From NCBI RefSeq assembly GCF_004348315.1, contig NZ_SMKC01000021.1, positions 1 through 42,094 of the forward strand: a stretch of DNA of 42,094 bases, given 5' to 3'. The position numbers and the translations under genes were made by a program. The notes beneath the pieces are model-generated. The model was given only the letters and a program-made list of their open reading frames with translations. It was not told where the DNA came from and made no database searches. Origin of the DNA: Streptomyces sp. 8K308 (lineage in GTDB: Bacteria; Actinomycetota; Actinomycetes; Streptomycetales; Streptomycetaceae). Within the stretch, counting starts at the first letter, position 1. Each line of letters starts with the position of its first letter. Positions 23,409 through 31,421 of the stretch are shown one piece after another.

Positions 23409-24377
23409 TCACGCGTCCGCCCCGTCACTCAGGGCGGAGGTCAGGCGCGCGGCGAGGGCGGCGACCGCGGCGCGCAGTTCGGGGCCGCCTTCGACGCGGA
23501 AGTCGAGCGGCACGTTCGCCAGCCACTCCTGGGCGTACATCGTCGGGTTGCGGGTGCTGCCCACGAGCACGCACCCGTCGCCCGACGGTTCGAGGCGGCC
23601 CATGGGCGGCCGTATCCAGGGCGCGACCCGCTCCGGCGGGGCGTCAAACACCACGCGCGTGGCGAACTCCCAGCCCTTGCCGAGGTGTTCCTCAAGGGTC
23701 GCGACCGGGTCCAGGTCGGCTGGCGGCTCGAACTCGCGCGTGGTCTCGGTGACCGCGCGCACCCGGTCGATCCGGTAGGTGCGGATCGCGACCGCGCGGT
23801 GCGAGTGGCACAGCAGGTACCAGCGCCCGTGGCGGGCGACGACCGCCCAGGGGTCCACCTCGGCCGCCCACTCGTCGCCCGAACCGGTGCGGTACGTGAC
23901 CACCACCCGGCGGCGGGCCGCGACGGCGGCGACGAGCGCGCCGGTGGTGTTGGGATCCGGCCGGGCCGCGTACCGGTCGGGCGTGGCCCTGGCGTGCGCC
24001 CGAAGCGCGGCCGCCTGCCGTCCGACGGTCTCGGGCAGGGCCCGGACGACCTTGTCCAGGGCGGCGCCGACGAGGTCGTCGCCCTCGACGGCGGCCGGGT
24101 GCCCGTCGAGCACCGCCATGACCAGACCCAGCGCCTCGGCCTGCGTGAAGACGATCGGGGGCAGCCTCGTGCCGCGGCCGAGCCGGTAACCGCCGTGCGG
24201 GCCACGGACCGACCGGACCGGTATGCCGGCCTCCCGGAGGATCCCGACGTACCGGCGCGCGGCGCGCTCCGTGACGCCGAGGCGCTGGGCGAGTTGGTCC
24301 GCGGTCGTGCCGGGGCGGGTTTGGAGGATCTCCAGGGCACGCAGGGCACGGGCGGTGGGGCTGGTCTCGGTGGGCAC
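23409..24377 (-). CDS. YafY-type WYL domain regulator
   Basis: 322 residues from GTG 24377. The HTH is at residues about 8-60 (RALEILQTRPGTTADQLAQR, TERAARRYVGILREAGIPV) followed by the WYL ligand domain (VVVTYRTGSGDEWAAEVDPW, GRWYLLCHSHRAVAIRTYRI). A C-terminal WCX-like region follows (VVFDAPPERVAPWIRPPMG). TAACCT (24384-24389) is 6 bp before the start codon on this strand, indicating a leaderless mRNA. It is divergent from an alpha/beta hydrolase and is the obvious regulator of it; such pairs are common in actinobacteria. Confidence 0.9.
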   Translation of the reverse strand: MPTETSPTARALRALEILQTRPGTTADQLAQRLGVTERAARRYVGILREAGIPVRSVRGPHGGYRLGRGTRLPPIVFTQAEALGLVMAVLDGHPAAVEGDDLVGAALDKVVRALPETVGRQAAALRAHARATPDRYAARPDPNTTGALVAAVAARRRVVVTYRTGSGDEWAAEVDPWAVVARHGRWYLLCHSHRAVAIRTYRIDRVRAVTETTREFEPPADLDPVATLEEHLGKGWEFATRVVFDAPPERVAPWIRPPMGRLEPSGDGCVLVGSTRNPTMYAQEWLANVPLDFRVEGGPELRAAVAALAARLTSALSDGADA

Positions 24378-24415
24378 CCGGGCAGGTTAGGCAGTCAGGT
24401 CACATACCGGAAGTA

Positions 24416-24440
24416 GATCGTCCGGAATCGATCCTAGGGT
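24416..24440 (+). promoter_or_regulatory. palindrome and -10 box before the hydrolase gene
   Basis: GATCG (24416-24420) and CGATC (24429-24433) flank TCCGGAAT; a TAGGGT -10 box follows at 24435-24440. Candidate operator for the divergent WYL regulator. Confidence 0.4.
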
Positions 24441-24496
24441 GACGTGTGTGATCGCGTTCGGCGGCCGGCCGATCGCACGAGGAATGGAGATCGATC

Positions 24497-25183
24497 ATGG
24501 ACATCGTGCTCGTCGCGGGGATGTGGCTCGACGGGACCGCCTGGGACGGCGTCGCCGCCGAGTTGGCGGCGCTCGGCCACCGCCCGGTGCCGGTCACCCT
24601 TCCCGGGCAGGGGGACGGGGCCGTTTCCGCCACGCTGGACGACCAGGTGGCGGCGGTGCTGGCCGCCGTGGACGCCGTGGGCGGGCGGCCCGTCGTGGTG
24701 GGGCACTCCGCCGCCTCAACCCTGGCCTGGCTGGCCGCCGACGCGCGCCCGGAGCGGATCGCCAAGGTCGTTCTCGTGGGCGGCTTCCCTGCCGCCGACG
24801 GGCGGCGCTACGCCGACTTCTTCGCCGTCCGGGACGGCGCCGTGCCCTTCCCCGGCTGGGAGCCCTTCGAGGGCCCCGACGCCGCCGACCTGGACGAGGA
24901 GGCCAGGCGGCGCTTCGCGGCGGCCGCGATCCCGGTTCCCGAGGGGGTGGCCATGGCGGTGGTGCGGCTGAAGGACGAGCGCCGGTTCGACGTGCCGGTC
25001 GCCCTCGTCTGCCCCGAGTACACGCCGGAACAGGTCGGGGAGTGGATCGACGCCGGCGAGTCCCCGGAGCTGACCAGGATCCGGCAGCTTGAGCTGGTCG
25101 ATCTCGACGCCGGCCACTGGCCCATGGTCACCAGGCCACGCGAACTCGCCCGAGCGCTCGCGGAGGTGGTGCCTGACGCCTGA
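24497..25183 (+). CDS. alpha/beta hydrolase
   Basis: 228 residues from ATG 24497 with GGAG upstream. The N-terminus (MDIVLVAGMWLDGTAWDGVA) gives the oxyanion region, the nucleophile elbow is VVVGHSAASTLAW (Ser in GHSAAS, a variant of GHSxG), and the catalytic His is in LDAGHWPMVTRPRELA. The lid is short. It is a soluble esterase/lipase-type enzyme of the PF12697 group, substrate unknown. Controlled presumably by the divergent WYL protein. Confidence 0.85.
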   Translation: MDIVLVAGMWLDGTAWDGVAAELAALGHRPVPVTLPGQGDGAVSATLDDQVAAVLAAVDAVGGRPVVVGHSAASTLAWLAADARPERIAKVVLVGGFPAADGRRYADFFAVRDGAVPFPGWEPFEGPDAADLDEEARRRFAAAAIPVPEGVAMAVVRLKDERRFDVPVALVCPEYTPEQVGEWIDAGESPELTRIRQLELVDLDAGHWPMVTRPRELARALAEVVPDA

Positions 25184-25336
25184 CGCCTGACGCAACGATC
25201 CCCTGATCATTCCGTCGAACGGTCAGGAAGGCGGCCTGGGGCGGCCGGTGACGTTGATACTCTTTGCCTTATCCTTACCTTGGAACCCGCCCCCCCGCAC
25301 GTCTTTCCCTGGCATCCGGTACCTGCGTACGCGGTC

Positions 25337-25366
25337 TTGTCCAAGGGGAAACCATCTACATAGCGT
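25337..25366 (+). promoter_or_regulatory. promoter of MarR regulator 1
   Basis: TTGTCC (25337-25342) and TAGCGT (25361-25366) are 18 bp apart, and ATG 25374 follows after 7 bp, so the transcript should be leaderless. Confidence 0.55.
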
Positions 25367-25373
25367 GGTTGAT

Positions 25374-25814
25374 ATGCCCCTTACTGTTAACGAGCGCATC
25401 GGCCACCGCATCAAGAGGGTCGAGCAAGAACTGGTGTCGGCGAAGCACTCGGCGCTGCGCCCGTTCAAGGTCAGTGTTCCGCAGTACAACGTGCTGCTCG
25501 CGTTGGCCCATGAGTCAGGGCTGTCCGGCGCGGCGCTCGCTCGCAGGTGCATGGTCACGCCGCAGACCATGTCCTCGGTCCTCGCCACGCTGGAGAGCCG
25601 GGGGTTGGTGGAGCGCAAGCCCCACCCCGTGCACCAGCACGTCCTGGAAAGCCGGCTGACCCGCTCCGGGCGCACGCTACTCAACCGCGCCGACGCGGCC
25701 GTCACCGAAGTGGAACAGAAGCTGACCGATGCCTTCACACCGACGGAGGCGGAGTTTTTTCTCGCGCAATTGGACCGATGTCTCAAGGCGCTCGGTGGCG
25801 GAGCGGTCGAGTAG
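25374..25814 (+). CDS. MarR family regulator 1, left flank of AfsA cluster
   Basis: 146 residues from ATG 25374. Winged-helix MarR fold: VPQYNVLLALAHESGLSGAA, RRCMVTPQTMSSVLATLESR, RGLVERKPHPVHQHVLESRL. It is a close paralog of the MarR protein at 35045-35476: I count about 82 identities over 132 aligned residues. The two genes face inwards from the two ends of the cluster at 26.2-35.0 kb. It probably represses cluster promoters and is released by a phenolic or acyl ligand, as is usual for MarR proteins; ligand unknown. The longer reading from 25248 is rejected because the promoter lies inside it. Confidence 0.9.
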   Translation: MPLTVNERIGHRIKRVEQELVSAKHSALRPFKVSVPQYNVLLALAHESGLSGAALARRCMVTPQTMSSVLATLESRGLVERKPHPVHQHVLESRLTRSGRTLLNRADAAVTEVEQKLTDAFTPTEAEFFLAQLDRCLKALGGGAVE

Positions 25815-26266
25815 CCACATCGGGCGCAGTGACCGATTCCGATAGGTGTCCTCGCGTGAGGTGAGGCGGTTTTCGGCCGGGAGGCGGATCGGTGGCGGGT
25901 TTTCGACCCGCGCCGCGTCCTTCTCGGGGGCTCCGGCCGCTCCTCCCGTGTTCGCCGAACATACCCGAAACCTCATCCGGTAGGCTCCCTGACGGGGGGT
26001 CTGTATGAGGCATGTGAATGGACCGGACCTGGGCTGCCAGGTCGCCGCGTCACCGAGGGGGTCGGGCGGCACCGTCCGGAGAAAACCGGACGGTAAATTT
26101 CCGTTTTGCTGGGTGGCGCCATCTGTTTCCGTACGCGATTCGCCAACCGCGCACAAGATGCACCTATCGGAAACCAAATTCGGCCATCCGAGGGGTATCT
26201 TCTCCATAGCTGTGAGGGGCCGTTCCTGCCGGCCGCACGTTCGTCTGTGGTGGAGGTCTTAGGAGA
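25815..26266. promoter_or_regulatory. 452-bp regulatory interval with inverted 12-mers
   Basis: No gene is convincing here. The stretch 26090-26220 is markedly less GC-rich than its surroundings. TTCCGATAGGTG (25837-25848) recurs in inverted form as CACCTATCGGAA (26161-26172). GGTATCTT (26194-26201) is shared with the palindrome at 32475-32490. The interval must hold the promoter of the adenylation-fold gene; GGAGG at 26252-26256 is its ribosome site. Confidence 0.55.
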
Positions 26267-27508
26267 ATGTCGTCCACGAAGCAACCACCGAGAGAAGTCC
26301 AGGCGGAGATATCGGACACGCACCTGCGGTTGATCCTCCGCGGCGCCCGGCGCATCCCCTCCCTGCACCGCAAGTACCTGGACAGCCTCGAGTCGCGGGA
26401 GCCGCTGTCCCTGAGGGACCTGCCGGTGCTGACGCCACACGAGTTGTCGGCCGCGACCACCGAACTGCTGCGCGACAAGGGGCCGGACGACGGCTCGGTC
26501 ATCTACGTGGGTGGTGGCACGCTGGCGAGACCCAGCATGAGTCTGCTGCCCCAGGGCATGTTCGTGGAGGAGATCCACGGCGCCTGGGGTGCCGTGAGCC
26601 CCGGTGACGTGGTGGCCAACTTCTTCCCCGCCGGGCGCACCTGGCCGACCCACTGCTTCTACAACAAGCTCGCCACCCATGCCGGGGCCTCCGCACTGTC
26701 CGTCAACGAGGTGCCGGAGGACCAGTTCGACCGCTGGCTCGGCTTCTGCGCCGAGTACGGGGTCAACGTGATCGCGGCCCCGCCCGATATCGTCGGCCGG
26801 CTGCTGCGCTACAGCGCCGCCGGCCATTCGCTGCCGTGGCTGCGGAAGTTGCTGATCGGCGGCGCGTTCCACGACCCGACGCCGGTGCGGGAGATCGCCA
26901 GGCGGCTGCCGGGCGTCGAGGTCTGGCAGCTCTACGGCTCGGCCGAGGCGTGGATGGTCGGCCACCGCGGCCCCGGCTGCGCCGACGGGGTCTTCCACCT
27001 GCTGCCGCACCAGCACGCCGAGATCGACGGCGGCCGGATCCTGGTCACCACGACCGGGGTGCACCGGGCGCCGCCGCTGATCCGGTATCTGATCGGCGAC
27101 CGGGGAGCGCTGACCGACTGCGACTGCGGGCGACCGGGGCGCGCCATCCAGGTGCTCGGCCGGATCGCCCCCTCCGTCGTCTACCAGGGGCGGCCGGTCC
27201 GGGCCCGGGAGTTGGTGGATCTCGCCCTGGAAACCGGGGACGTGACCGCCGCGCAGGTGGCGGTCCTCACCGCCGACGGCGGGGACGGGACCGCGGGGAC
27301 CGTCGAGTTAAGGGTCGTCCTCGCCGAGGGAGTGCCGGACGACCTCTACACCCGCGAGTGGATCAGGTTCCAGGCGTTGAGTGGCCATCTGGCCCTTGAC
27401 CCCAGGGCCGCCGAGCACACCGAGGGCTTCCAGGTGGTCGTCGTGGACGGGTTGGAGGACGACGGGTCGGGCGAGCCGCCGGTGCTCGTGGTGGAGGAGT
27501 CCGGGTGA
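26267..27508 (+). CDS. PaaK-like adenylation-fold protein with degenerate ATP loop
   Basis: 413 residues from ATG 26267. The C-terminal two-thirds match phenylacetate-CoA-ligase-type enzymes: EVWQLYGSAEAWMVGHRGPG (A5-like), IRYLIGDRGALTDCDCGRPG (A7/A8 region) and a C-terminal subdomain. The Ser/Thr/Gly-rich phosphate-binding loop, normally SSGTTG-like, reads VIYVGGGTLARPSMSLLP, so it is strongly altered. It may be an acyl- or aryl-activating enzyme of unusual mechanism, or a non-adenylating relative. As the first gene in the cluster it would supply or load the acyl/aryl starter for the ketosynthase downstream (inference). Confidence 0.72.
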   Translation: MSSTKQPPREVQAEISDTHLRLILRGARRIPSLHRKYLDSLESREPLSLRDLPVLTPHELSAATTELLRDKGPDDGSVIYVGGGTLARPSMSLLPQGMFVEEIHGAWGAVSPGDVVANFFPAGRTWPTHCFYNKLATHAGASALSVNEVPEDQFDRWLGFCAEYGVNVIAAPPDIVGRLLRYSAAGHSLPWLRKLLIGGAFHDPTPVREIARRLPGVEVWQLYGSAEAWMVGHRGPGCADGVFHLLPHQHAEIDGGRILVTTTGVHRAPPLIRYLIGDRGALTDCDCGRPGRAIQVLGRIAPSVVYQGRPVRARELVDLALETGDVTAAQVAVLTADGGDGTAGTVELRVVLAEGVPDDLYTREWIRFQALSGHLALDPRAAEHTEGFQVVVVDGLEDDGSGEPPVLVVEESG

Positions 27509-27543
27509 CGCCGCCGCGTCGGCGGACGGCCTGACGAGCGTGC

Positions 27544-27574
27544 GGCTCACCTCGCTTCGGGAGCGTGGTGAGCC
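27544..27574. terminator. bidirectional hairpin terminator
   Basis: GGCTCACC (27544-27551) pairs with GGTGAGCC (27567-27574), with inner CGCT/AGCG pairs and a TCGGG loop at 27557-27561. It lies between the convergent adenylation-fold and monooxygenase genes. No U-tract follows, as is common in actinobacteria. Confidence 0.75.
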
Positions 27575-27612
27575 GCTCGTCGCGGTCGTCGGGGCCGATG
27601 GGGCGCCGGCCG

Positions 27613-29280
27613 TCACGCCGTCAGCGGCCGGGCGGCGGCGTTGACGCGGGCCGCGGTGCCGGGCAGGGGCCGCCGCGAGACCTCGGGCTCACCGAGCAAG
27701 GTGGTCAGTTCGGCCCGTAGCCGGCCCAGGTCGCCGGCGTGCCCGTGCGCGGCGATATGGCCGTCGGGGCGGACGAGGTAGTAGCCGCGCTGCCCGCACC
27801 CGGTCAACCGGCGTGCCGTGTCGGTCTCCACGCCGACCAGGCTGAGCCGCTTCCGCTCCGCCACCACCGCGTCGAGGCGCGCCTGCCAGGCGCCCGCCCC
27901 GGTTCCGTCGACTGCGACGAGGCTCCAGCCCATCGGATCAGCGCCGGGCCCGGCGATGCCGAGCGACAGCGCCAGCTCCCGGGGGAAGACGGAGCCGATG
28001 CGGAGCCGACCCGGGAGCCGGCCGAGGAGGCGGCAGGCCGACTGCCGGCCGCCGGGACGCTGGGTGTCGCGCACCGGGGGGTAGGCGATGCGGCGGCCCG
28101 CCATCACCGGCGCGTAGAGGCGGGACATCGCCCCGGTCCTGTCGGCCCACCGGAACGCGGCATCGCGGACGATCACCTCGGAGCGCCGCTTCACCATCCA
28201 GGCCCGCGTCTGGATGTCGGTGTCCCGCACCACCTGTCGTGCCACGGCCGCGCGTTCGGGGCCGTAGCTGAGCAGCAGCTCCGACGGGGCCTCCTCGCGG
28301 ATGACCGCGGCCAGCTTCCAGGCCAGGTTGTGGGCGTCCTGCATGCCGGTGTTGAGACCCTGGCCGCCGGCGGGGCTGTGGATGTGCGCGGCGTCGCCGG
28401 CGATGAAGACGCGGCCCAGCTGGAAGTCGGTGGCGTGCCGGGCGTGCACGCGGAAGACGCTCTCCCACACCGGGTCCGTGATGCGCACGCCCTTCGGGCC
28501 GCGCTCGTCCACGATCCGCTGCATGCTCGCCACGCTCACCCGCTCGCCCGGGGCCAGGCTGCTGAAGAAGCGGAAGACGCCGTCCGGAAGCGCCACGATG
28601 ACCAGGGCGCCGGCCGGGGACTGGTAGTAGAGGGCCTGGTCGCGCGGCAGCGAGCCCTCGATGCGCGCGTCGACGAGCGCGAAGGCCGACTCGTAGGTGG
28701 AGCCGGTGAAGCCGGTGCCGATCAGGCTGCGGACCGTGCTGCCGGCGCCGTCCGCGCCGATCACGAACGGGGCTCTGGTCCGCTCGATCCGGCCGTCCGC
28801 GTGTTCGAGGATCGCGGTGGGCCCCGGCACGCCGTCGACGCGTCCCGAGAAGTCGAGGCCGTCGAAGTTGAGCAGGCGGACGCCCCGTTCGACGGTGCCG
28901 CCGAGCCGCTCCAGGCAGCCGCGCAGGATCCGCTCGGTCTCGTTCTGCGGCAGGCACATCGGGACGAGCGGCTCGGGGAAGTCGAAGGTGGCCAGGCGCT
29001 CGCGGTCCGAGAAGTAGCTGAAGGCGTTGATCGCGAGCCCGGCCTCGCGCAGTTCGCCCAGCGCCCCCAGGTCCTCGAAGAGGTCGAGGCTGCGCGGCCA
29101 GACAAGCAGCGCCTTGGGGAAGGGTGACGGCTCGGGCGCGCGGTCGATGATCCGCACCCGGATGTCGCGGCGCAGCAGCTCGCAGGCGGCCATCATCCCG
29201 ACCGGGCCGCCGCCGACGATCAGCACGTCGTATTCCTTCTCCCGTGTGTCGCCGAGCGGTGTCCCATCAGCAGTTGTCAT
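27613..29280 (-). CDS. FAD-dependent aromatic/polyketide monooxygenase
   Basis: 555 residues from ATG 29280, with AGGAG upstream. FAD motifs: YDVLIVGGGPVGMMAACELL near the N-terminus, FVIGADGAGSTVRSLIG (DG motif) and VFIAGDAAHIHSPAGGQGLN (GD motif). A C-terminal thioredoxin-like domain (GYYLVRPDGHIAAHG) is typical of class A phenol or polyketide hydroxylases such as those acting on aromatic polyketides. It is divergent from the afsA operon across 302 bp containing two palindromes. It should hydroxylate or oxidatively rearrange the cluster product. It has its own transcript on the opposite strand to the other biosynthetic genes. Confidence 0.9.
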   Translation of the reverse strand: MTTADGTPLGDTREKEYDVLIVGGGPVGMMAACELLRRDIRVRIIDRAPEPSPFPKALLVWPRSLDLFEDLGALGELREAGLAINAFSYFSDRERLATFDFPEPLVPMCLPQNETERILRGCLERLGGTVERGVRLLNFDGLDFSGRVDGVPGPTAILEHADGRIERTRAPFVIGADGAGSTVRSLIGTGFTGSTYESAFALVDARIEGSLPRDQALYYQSPAGALVIVALPDGVFRFFSSLAPGERVSVASMQRIVDERGPKGVRITDPVWESVFRVHARHATDFQLGRVFIAGDAAHIHSPAGGQGLNTGMQDAHNLAWKLAAVIREEAPSELLLSYGPERAAVARQVVRDTDIQTRAWMVKRRSEVIVRDAAFRWADRTGAMSRLYAPVMAGRRIAYPPVRDTQRPGGRQSACRLLGRLPGRLRIGSVFPRELALSLGIAGPGADPMGWSLVAVDGTGAGAWQARLDAVVAERKRLSLVGVETDTARRLTGCGQRGYYLVRPDGHIAAHGHAGDLGRLRAELTTLLGEPEVSRRPLPGTAARVNAAARPLTA

Positions 29281-29582
29281 GCCCTGACTCCTATCCGATT
29301 GACGACAAGCATCAGATCTCTTATGGTCGTTCGTGATCATATGATGGATCGGCCCCTTAGGCTAGGGAGCGCTTCGCTGACCACGAGGCGTGGGGGCTTG
29401 GTCGTCAACCCGGTCGACGCGGACCGGGAGTCAACGGGGACGGTGGCGATTCGAACGATCCACGGAAGAGGGCCGCGTGCTGCCTCGGCGCAGCGCCGCC
29501 GGCCCCCCGACCCCACCTGCTCAAACCAAGTACGGCCAGTACCAGTGGTGAAGGACTACCCCGGACAGAAAGGTCGCACGTC
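29281..29582. promoter_or_regulatory. 302-bp divergent promoter region
   Basis: Besides operator A it contains the perfect 10-bp palindrome ATCATATGAT (29336-29345). A TAGGCT -10-like element is near 29357. The remaining 200 bp up to afsA hold no gene and no clear motif, so the afsA leader is long or a second promoter exists. Confidence 0.5.
29310..29325. promoter_or_regulatory. 6-4-6 palindrome, putative MarR operator A
   Basis: CATCAGATCTCTTATG has arms CATCAG/CTTATG (one mismatch) around ATCT and is closely related to operator B at 32475-32490. It sits 30 bp upstream of the monooxygenase start, in the divergent interval to afsA. Confidence 0.6.
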
Positions 29583-30707
29583 ATGAGCACCACTTCGTTC
29601 ACCCGCCGGCACGCGCCGGCGGCGATCCCGCCGAACGAGCCTGAGCTCGACTTCAGCCGCACCGTGGACCGGCTTCTGGTCCATCGGGACGCGCTGGGTG
29701 AGGTGTTCCTCACCGACCTCAAGCGGATCGACGACGAGAGCTACGCCGCGGCGGCCCAACTGCCGCGCTCACACGCCTACTACGGGGACCACCAGCTCCG
29801 TCCCAGCTTCCACGACCCGCTGCTGCTCCTCGAGGCCTGCCGGCAGGCCAACCTCGCCGGCGCGCACCGCTTCTACGACGTGGACGAGGACAACAAGTTC
29901 ATCCTGACCCACCTGCGGCTGACGTTGACGCACCTTCGGTCGCTGGTGGTCGGCCCCGCGCCGCTCCCGCTGGTGATGCGGGTCCGGGTGGTCAACCGCA
30001 AGGAGCGGGACGGCCGGGTCACCGGCCTCGACTACGCGATCGAGCTGTCGGTCGACGGCACGGTCATCGGCACCTCGGAGATGGGCCTCCGGTTCAAGAC
30101 GCCCACCGACTACCTGACGCTCCGGCTGAGCAACCGCGCCGGCCGCGCCCTGCCGTCGTCCGCCAACCACCCGGACGTCACCCCGGGCACCCCCGTGGCG
30201 CCGCACCTGGTGGGCCGGTCGGCGCCGGAGAACGTCGTCCTGGTCGACGCGTCCACCTCGGGCACCACCGGCAGCGCCGGGCTGCGCATCCCCGCCGACC
30301 ACCCGAGCATGTTCGACCACCCGCAGGACCACCTGCCCGGCATGGTGATCACCGAAGGCGCGCGCCAGCTCGCCCTCCTCACCGCCCTCGACGTGTGCGG
30401 CATGTCCGCCGCCAAGGTCTTCCCGACCGACATCGACGTCCACTTCACCCGCTTCGGCGAGCTGGAGGACGAGACCGTCCTGACGGCCGAGGCGAGCGAG
30501 CGGCTGCGGATCCCGTCCGAGCCCGCCGACCCGGGGGTCTACTACACGCAGGGTGGCGTGCTCGAACTCCCCGAATCCGGCGAGGAGTCGGTCCGGCTCG
30601 GCGGGGGCGCCGCGCTGGAACAGCTCCCGGTGCGGGTGGAGGCGCGGCAGCGGGGCGAACTGCTGTGCGTGGTCGGCCTCACGCTGACCCGCGTCTCGCT
30701 CGGCTGA
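29583..30707 (+). CDS. afsA: AfsA family (A-factor type) hotdog-fold synthase
   Basis: 374 residues from ATG 29583 with AAAGG upstream. It has the family signature at the N-terminus (VHRDALGEVFLTDLKRID, PRSHAYYGDH) and two hotdog repeats, each with the E-x2-R-Q core: Glu84/Arg87 in LLLEACRQANLAGAH and Glu258/Arg261 in MVITEGARQLALL. AfsA-type enzymes condense a beta-ketoacyl-ACP with dihydroxyacetone phosphate, the first step to gamma-butyrolactones and methylenomycin furans. It is slightly longer than usual family members (about 300). It starts an operon with the HAD phosphatase and ketosynthase. Product unknown; a TetR-type butyrolactone receptor is not present nearby. Confidence 0.88.
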   Translation: MSTTSFTRRHAPAAIPPNEPELDFSRTVDRLLVHRDALGEVFLTDLKRIDDESYAAAAQLPRSHAYYGDHQLRPSFHDPLLLLEACRQANLAGAHRFYDVDEDNKFILTHLRLTLTHLRSLVVGPAPLPLVMRVRVVNRKERDGRVTGLDYAIELSVDGTVIGTSEMGLRFKTPTDYLTLRLSNRAGRALPSSANHPDVTPGTPVAPHLVGRSAPENVVLVDASTSGTTGSAGLRIPADHPSMFDHPQDHLPGMVITEGARQLALLTALDVCGMSAAKVFPTDIDVHFTRFGELEDETVLTAEASERLRIPSEPADPGVYYTQGGVLELPESGEESVRLGGGAALEQLPVRVEARQRGELLCVVGLTLTRVSLG

Positions 30708-30749
30708 CGGCGAACCAACGAGGCGGAAGCGAGACAAGGGGAGAAGCAG

Positions 30750-31421
30750 ATGCCGAATTCAGTGGTGTTCTCAGACGTCGACGAGACCGTGATCCGGATC
30801 AAGAGCATGTTCCGGTTCCTGGAGTTCTACCTGGCCCGCCGCGGGGAGCCGGCCGGCACGTACGACCGACTGCTCGGGGAGATACGGCGCGGGGCCGACA
30901 GCGGGGTGCCGCGCCACGAGATCAACCGCAGGTACTACCGCTTCTACGCGGGGGAGGAGGCGGACCGGCTGGCCGCCGTCGGCAAGGACTGGTTCGCGCA
31001 CGAGTCGGAGCAGGGCCTGTTCGTCCCCGAGACCCGGCGCGCCCTTGACGAGCACGTCGCGGCCGGCGAGCCGGTCGTGCTCGTCTCGGGATCGTTCTTC
31101 GCCTGCCTCGACCCGATCGCGGAGGAGGTCGGGGCCGACTGGGCCATCGGCACCCGGCCGGTGATCCGCCGCGGGCGCCTCACCGGAGAGGTGCTGGTGC
31201 CGATGATCGGCGCGGTCAAGGGGCGGGCGGTGCGCGTCTCGGCCGCCGTGCGCGGCGTCGATCTCGCCGAGTGCACCGGGTACGGGGACCACATCAGCGA
31301 TCTGGACCTGCTCGAGGCGGTGGGGCACCCGGTGGTCGTGGGGGCCGACCCCGCCCTGAACGCCCACGCGGAGCAGGCGGGTTGGCGTCGCCTCCCGCTC
31401 GCGGAGCGGAGTGTCGCATGA
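30750..31421 (+). CDS. HAD-IB family phosphatase
   Basis: 223 residues; AAGGGGAG precedes ATG 30750. HAD motifs: VVFSDVDETVI (catalytic Asp9 and Asp11), VVLVSGSFFACLDP (motif II Ser), GAVKGRAV (Lys) and GYGDHISDLDLLEAVG (motif IV). Small cap-type C1 members such as SerB, GPH-like and MmfP-like phosphatases share this layout. Next to afsA it would dephosphorylate the butenolide or furan phosphate made from the glycerone phosphate adduct, as MmfP is thought to do. The stop overlaps the ketosynthase start (ATGA). Longer reading into the ketosynthase frame is not needed. Confidence 0.88.
   Translation: MPNSVVFSDVDETVIRIKSMFRFLEFYLARRGEPAGTYDRLLGEIRRGADSGVPRHEINRRYYRFYAGEEADRLAAVGKDWFAHESEQGLFVPETRRALDEHVAAGEPVVLVSGSFFACLDPIAEEVGADWAIGTRPVIRRGRLTGEVLVPMIGAVKGRAVRVSAAVRGVDLAECTGYGDHISDLDLLEAVGHPVVVGADPALNAHAEQAGWRRLPLAERSVA

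Noticed and set aside
26005..26262. 85-residue open frame in the regulatory interval
   Set aside because: No ribosome site, no recognisable motif and it overlaps shared operator-like sequences.
27540..27612. Possible N-terminal fragment of a fumarylacetoacetate hydrolase-like gene
   Set aside because: Only about 25 suggestive codons, overlapping a strong hairpin terminator; likely chance.
30750..31421. FkbH-like glyceryl-ACP enzyme for tetronate synthesis
   Set aside because: The protein is a short HAD-IB phosphatase without the extra acyltransferase-like domain, and no ACP gene is nearby.
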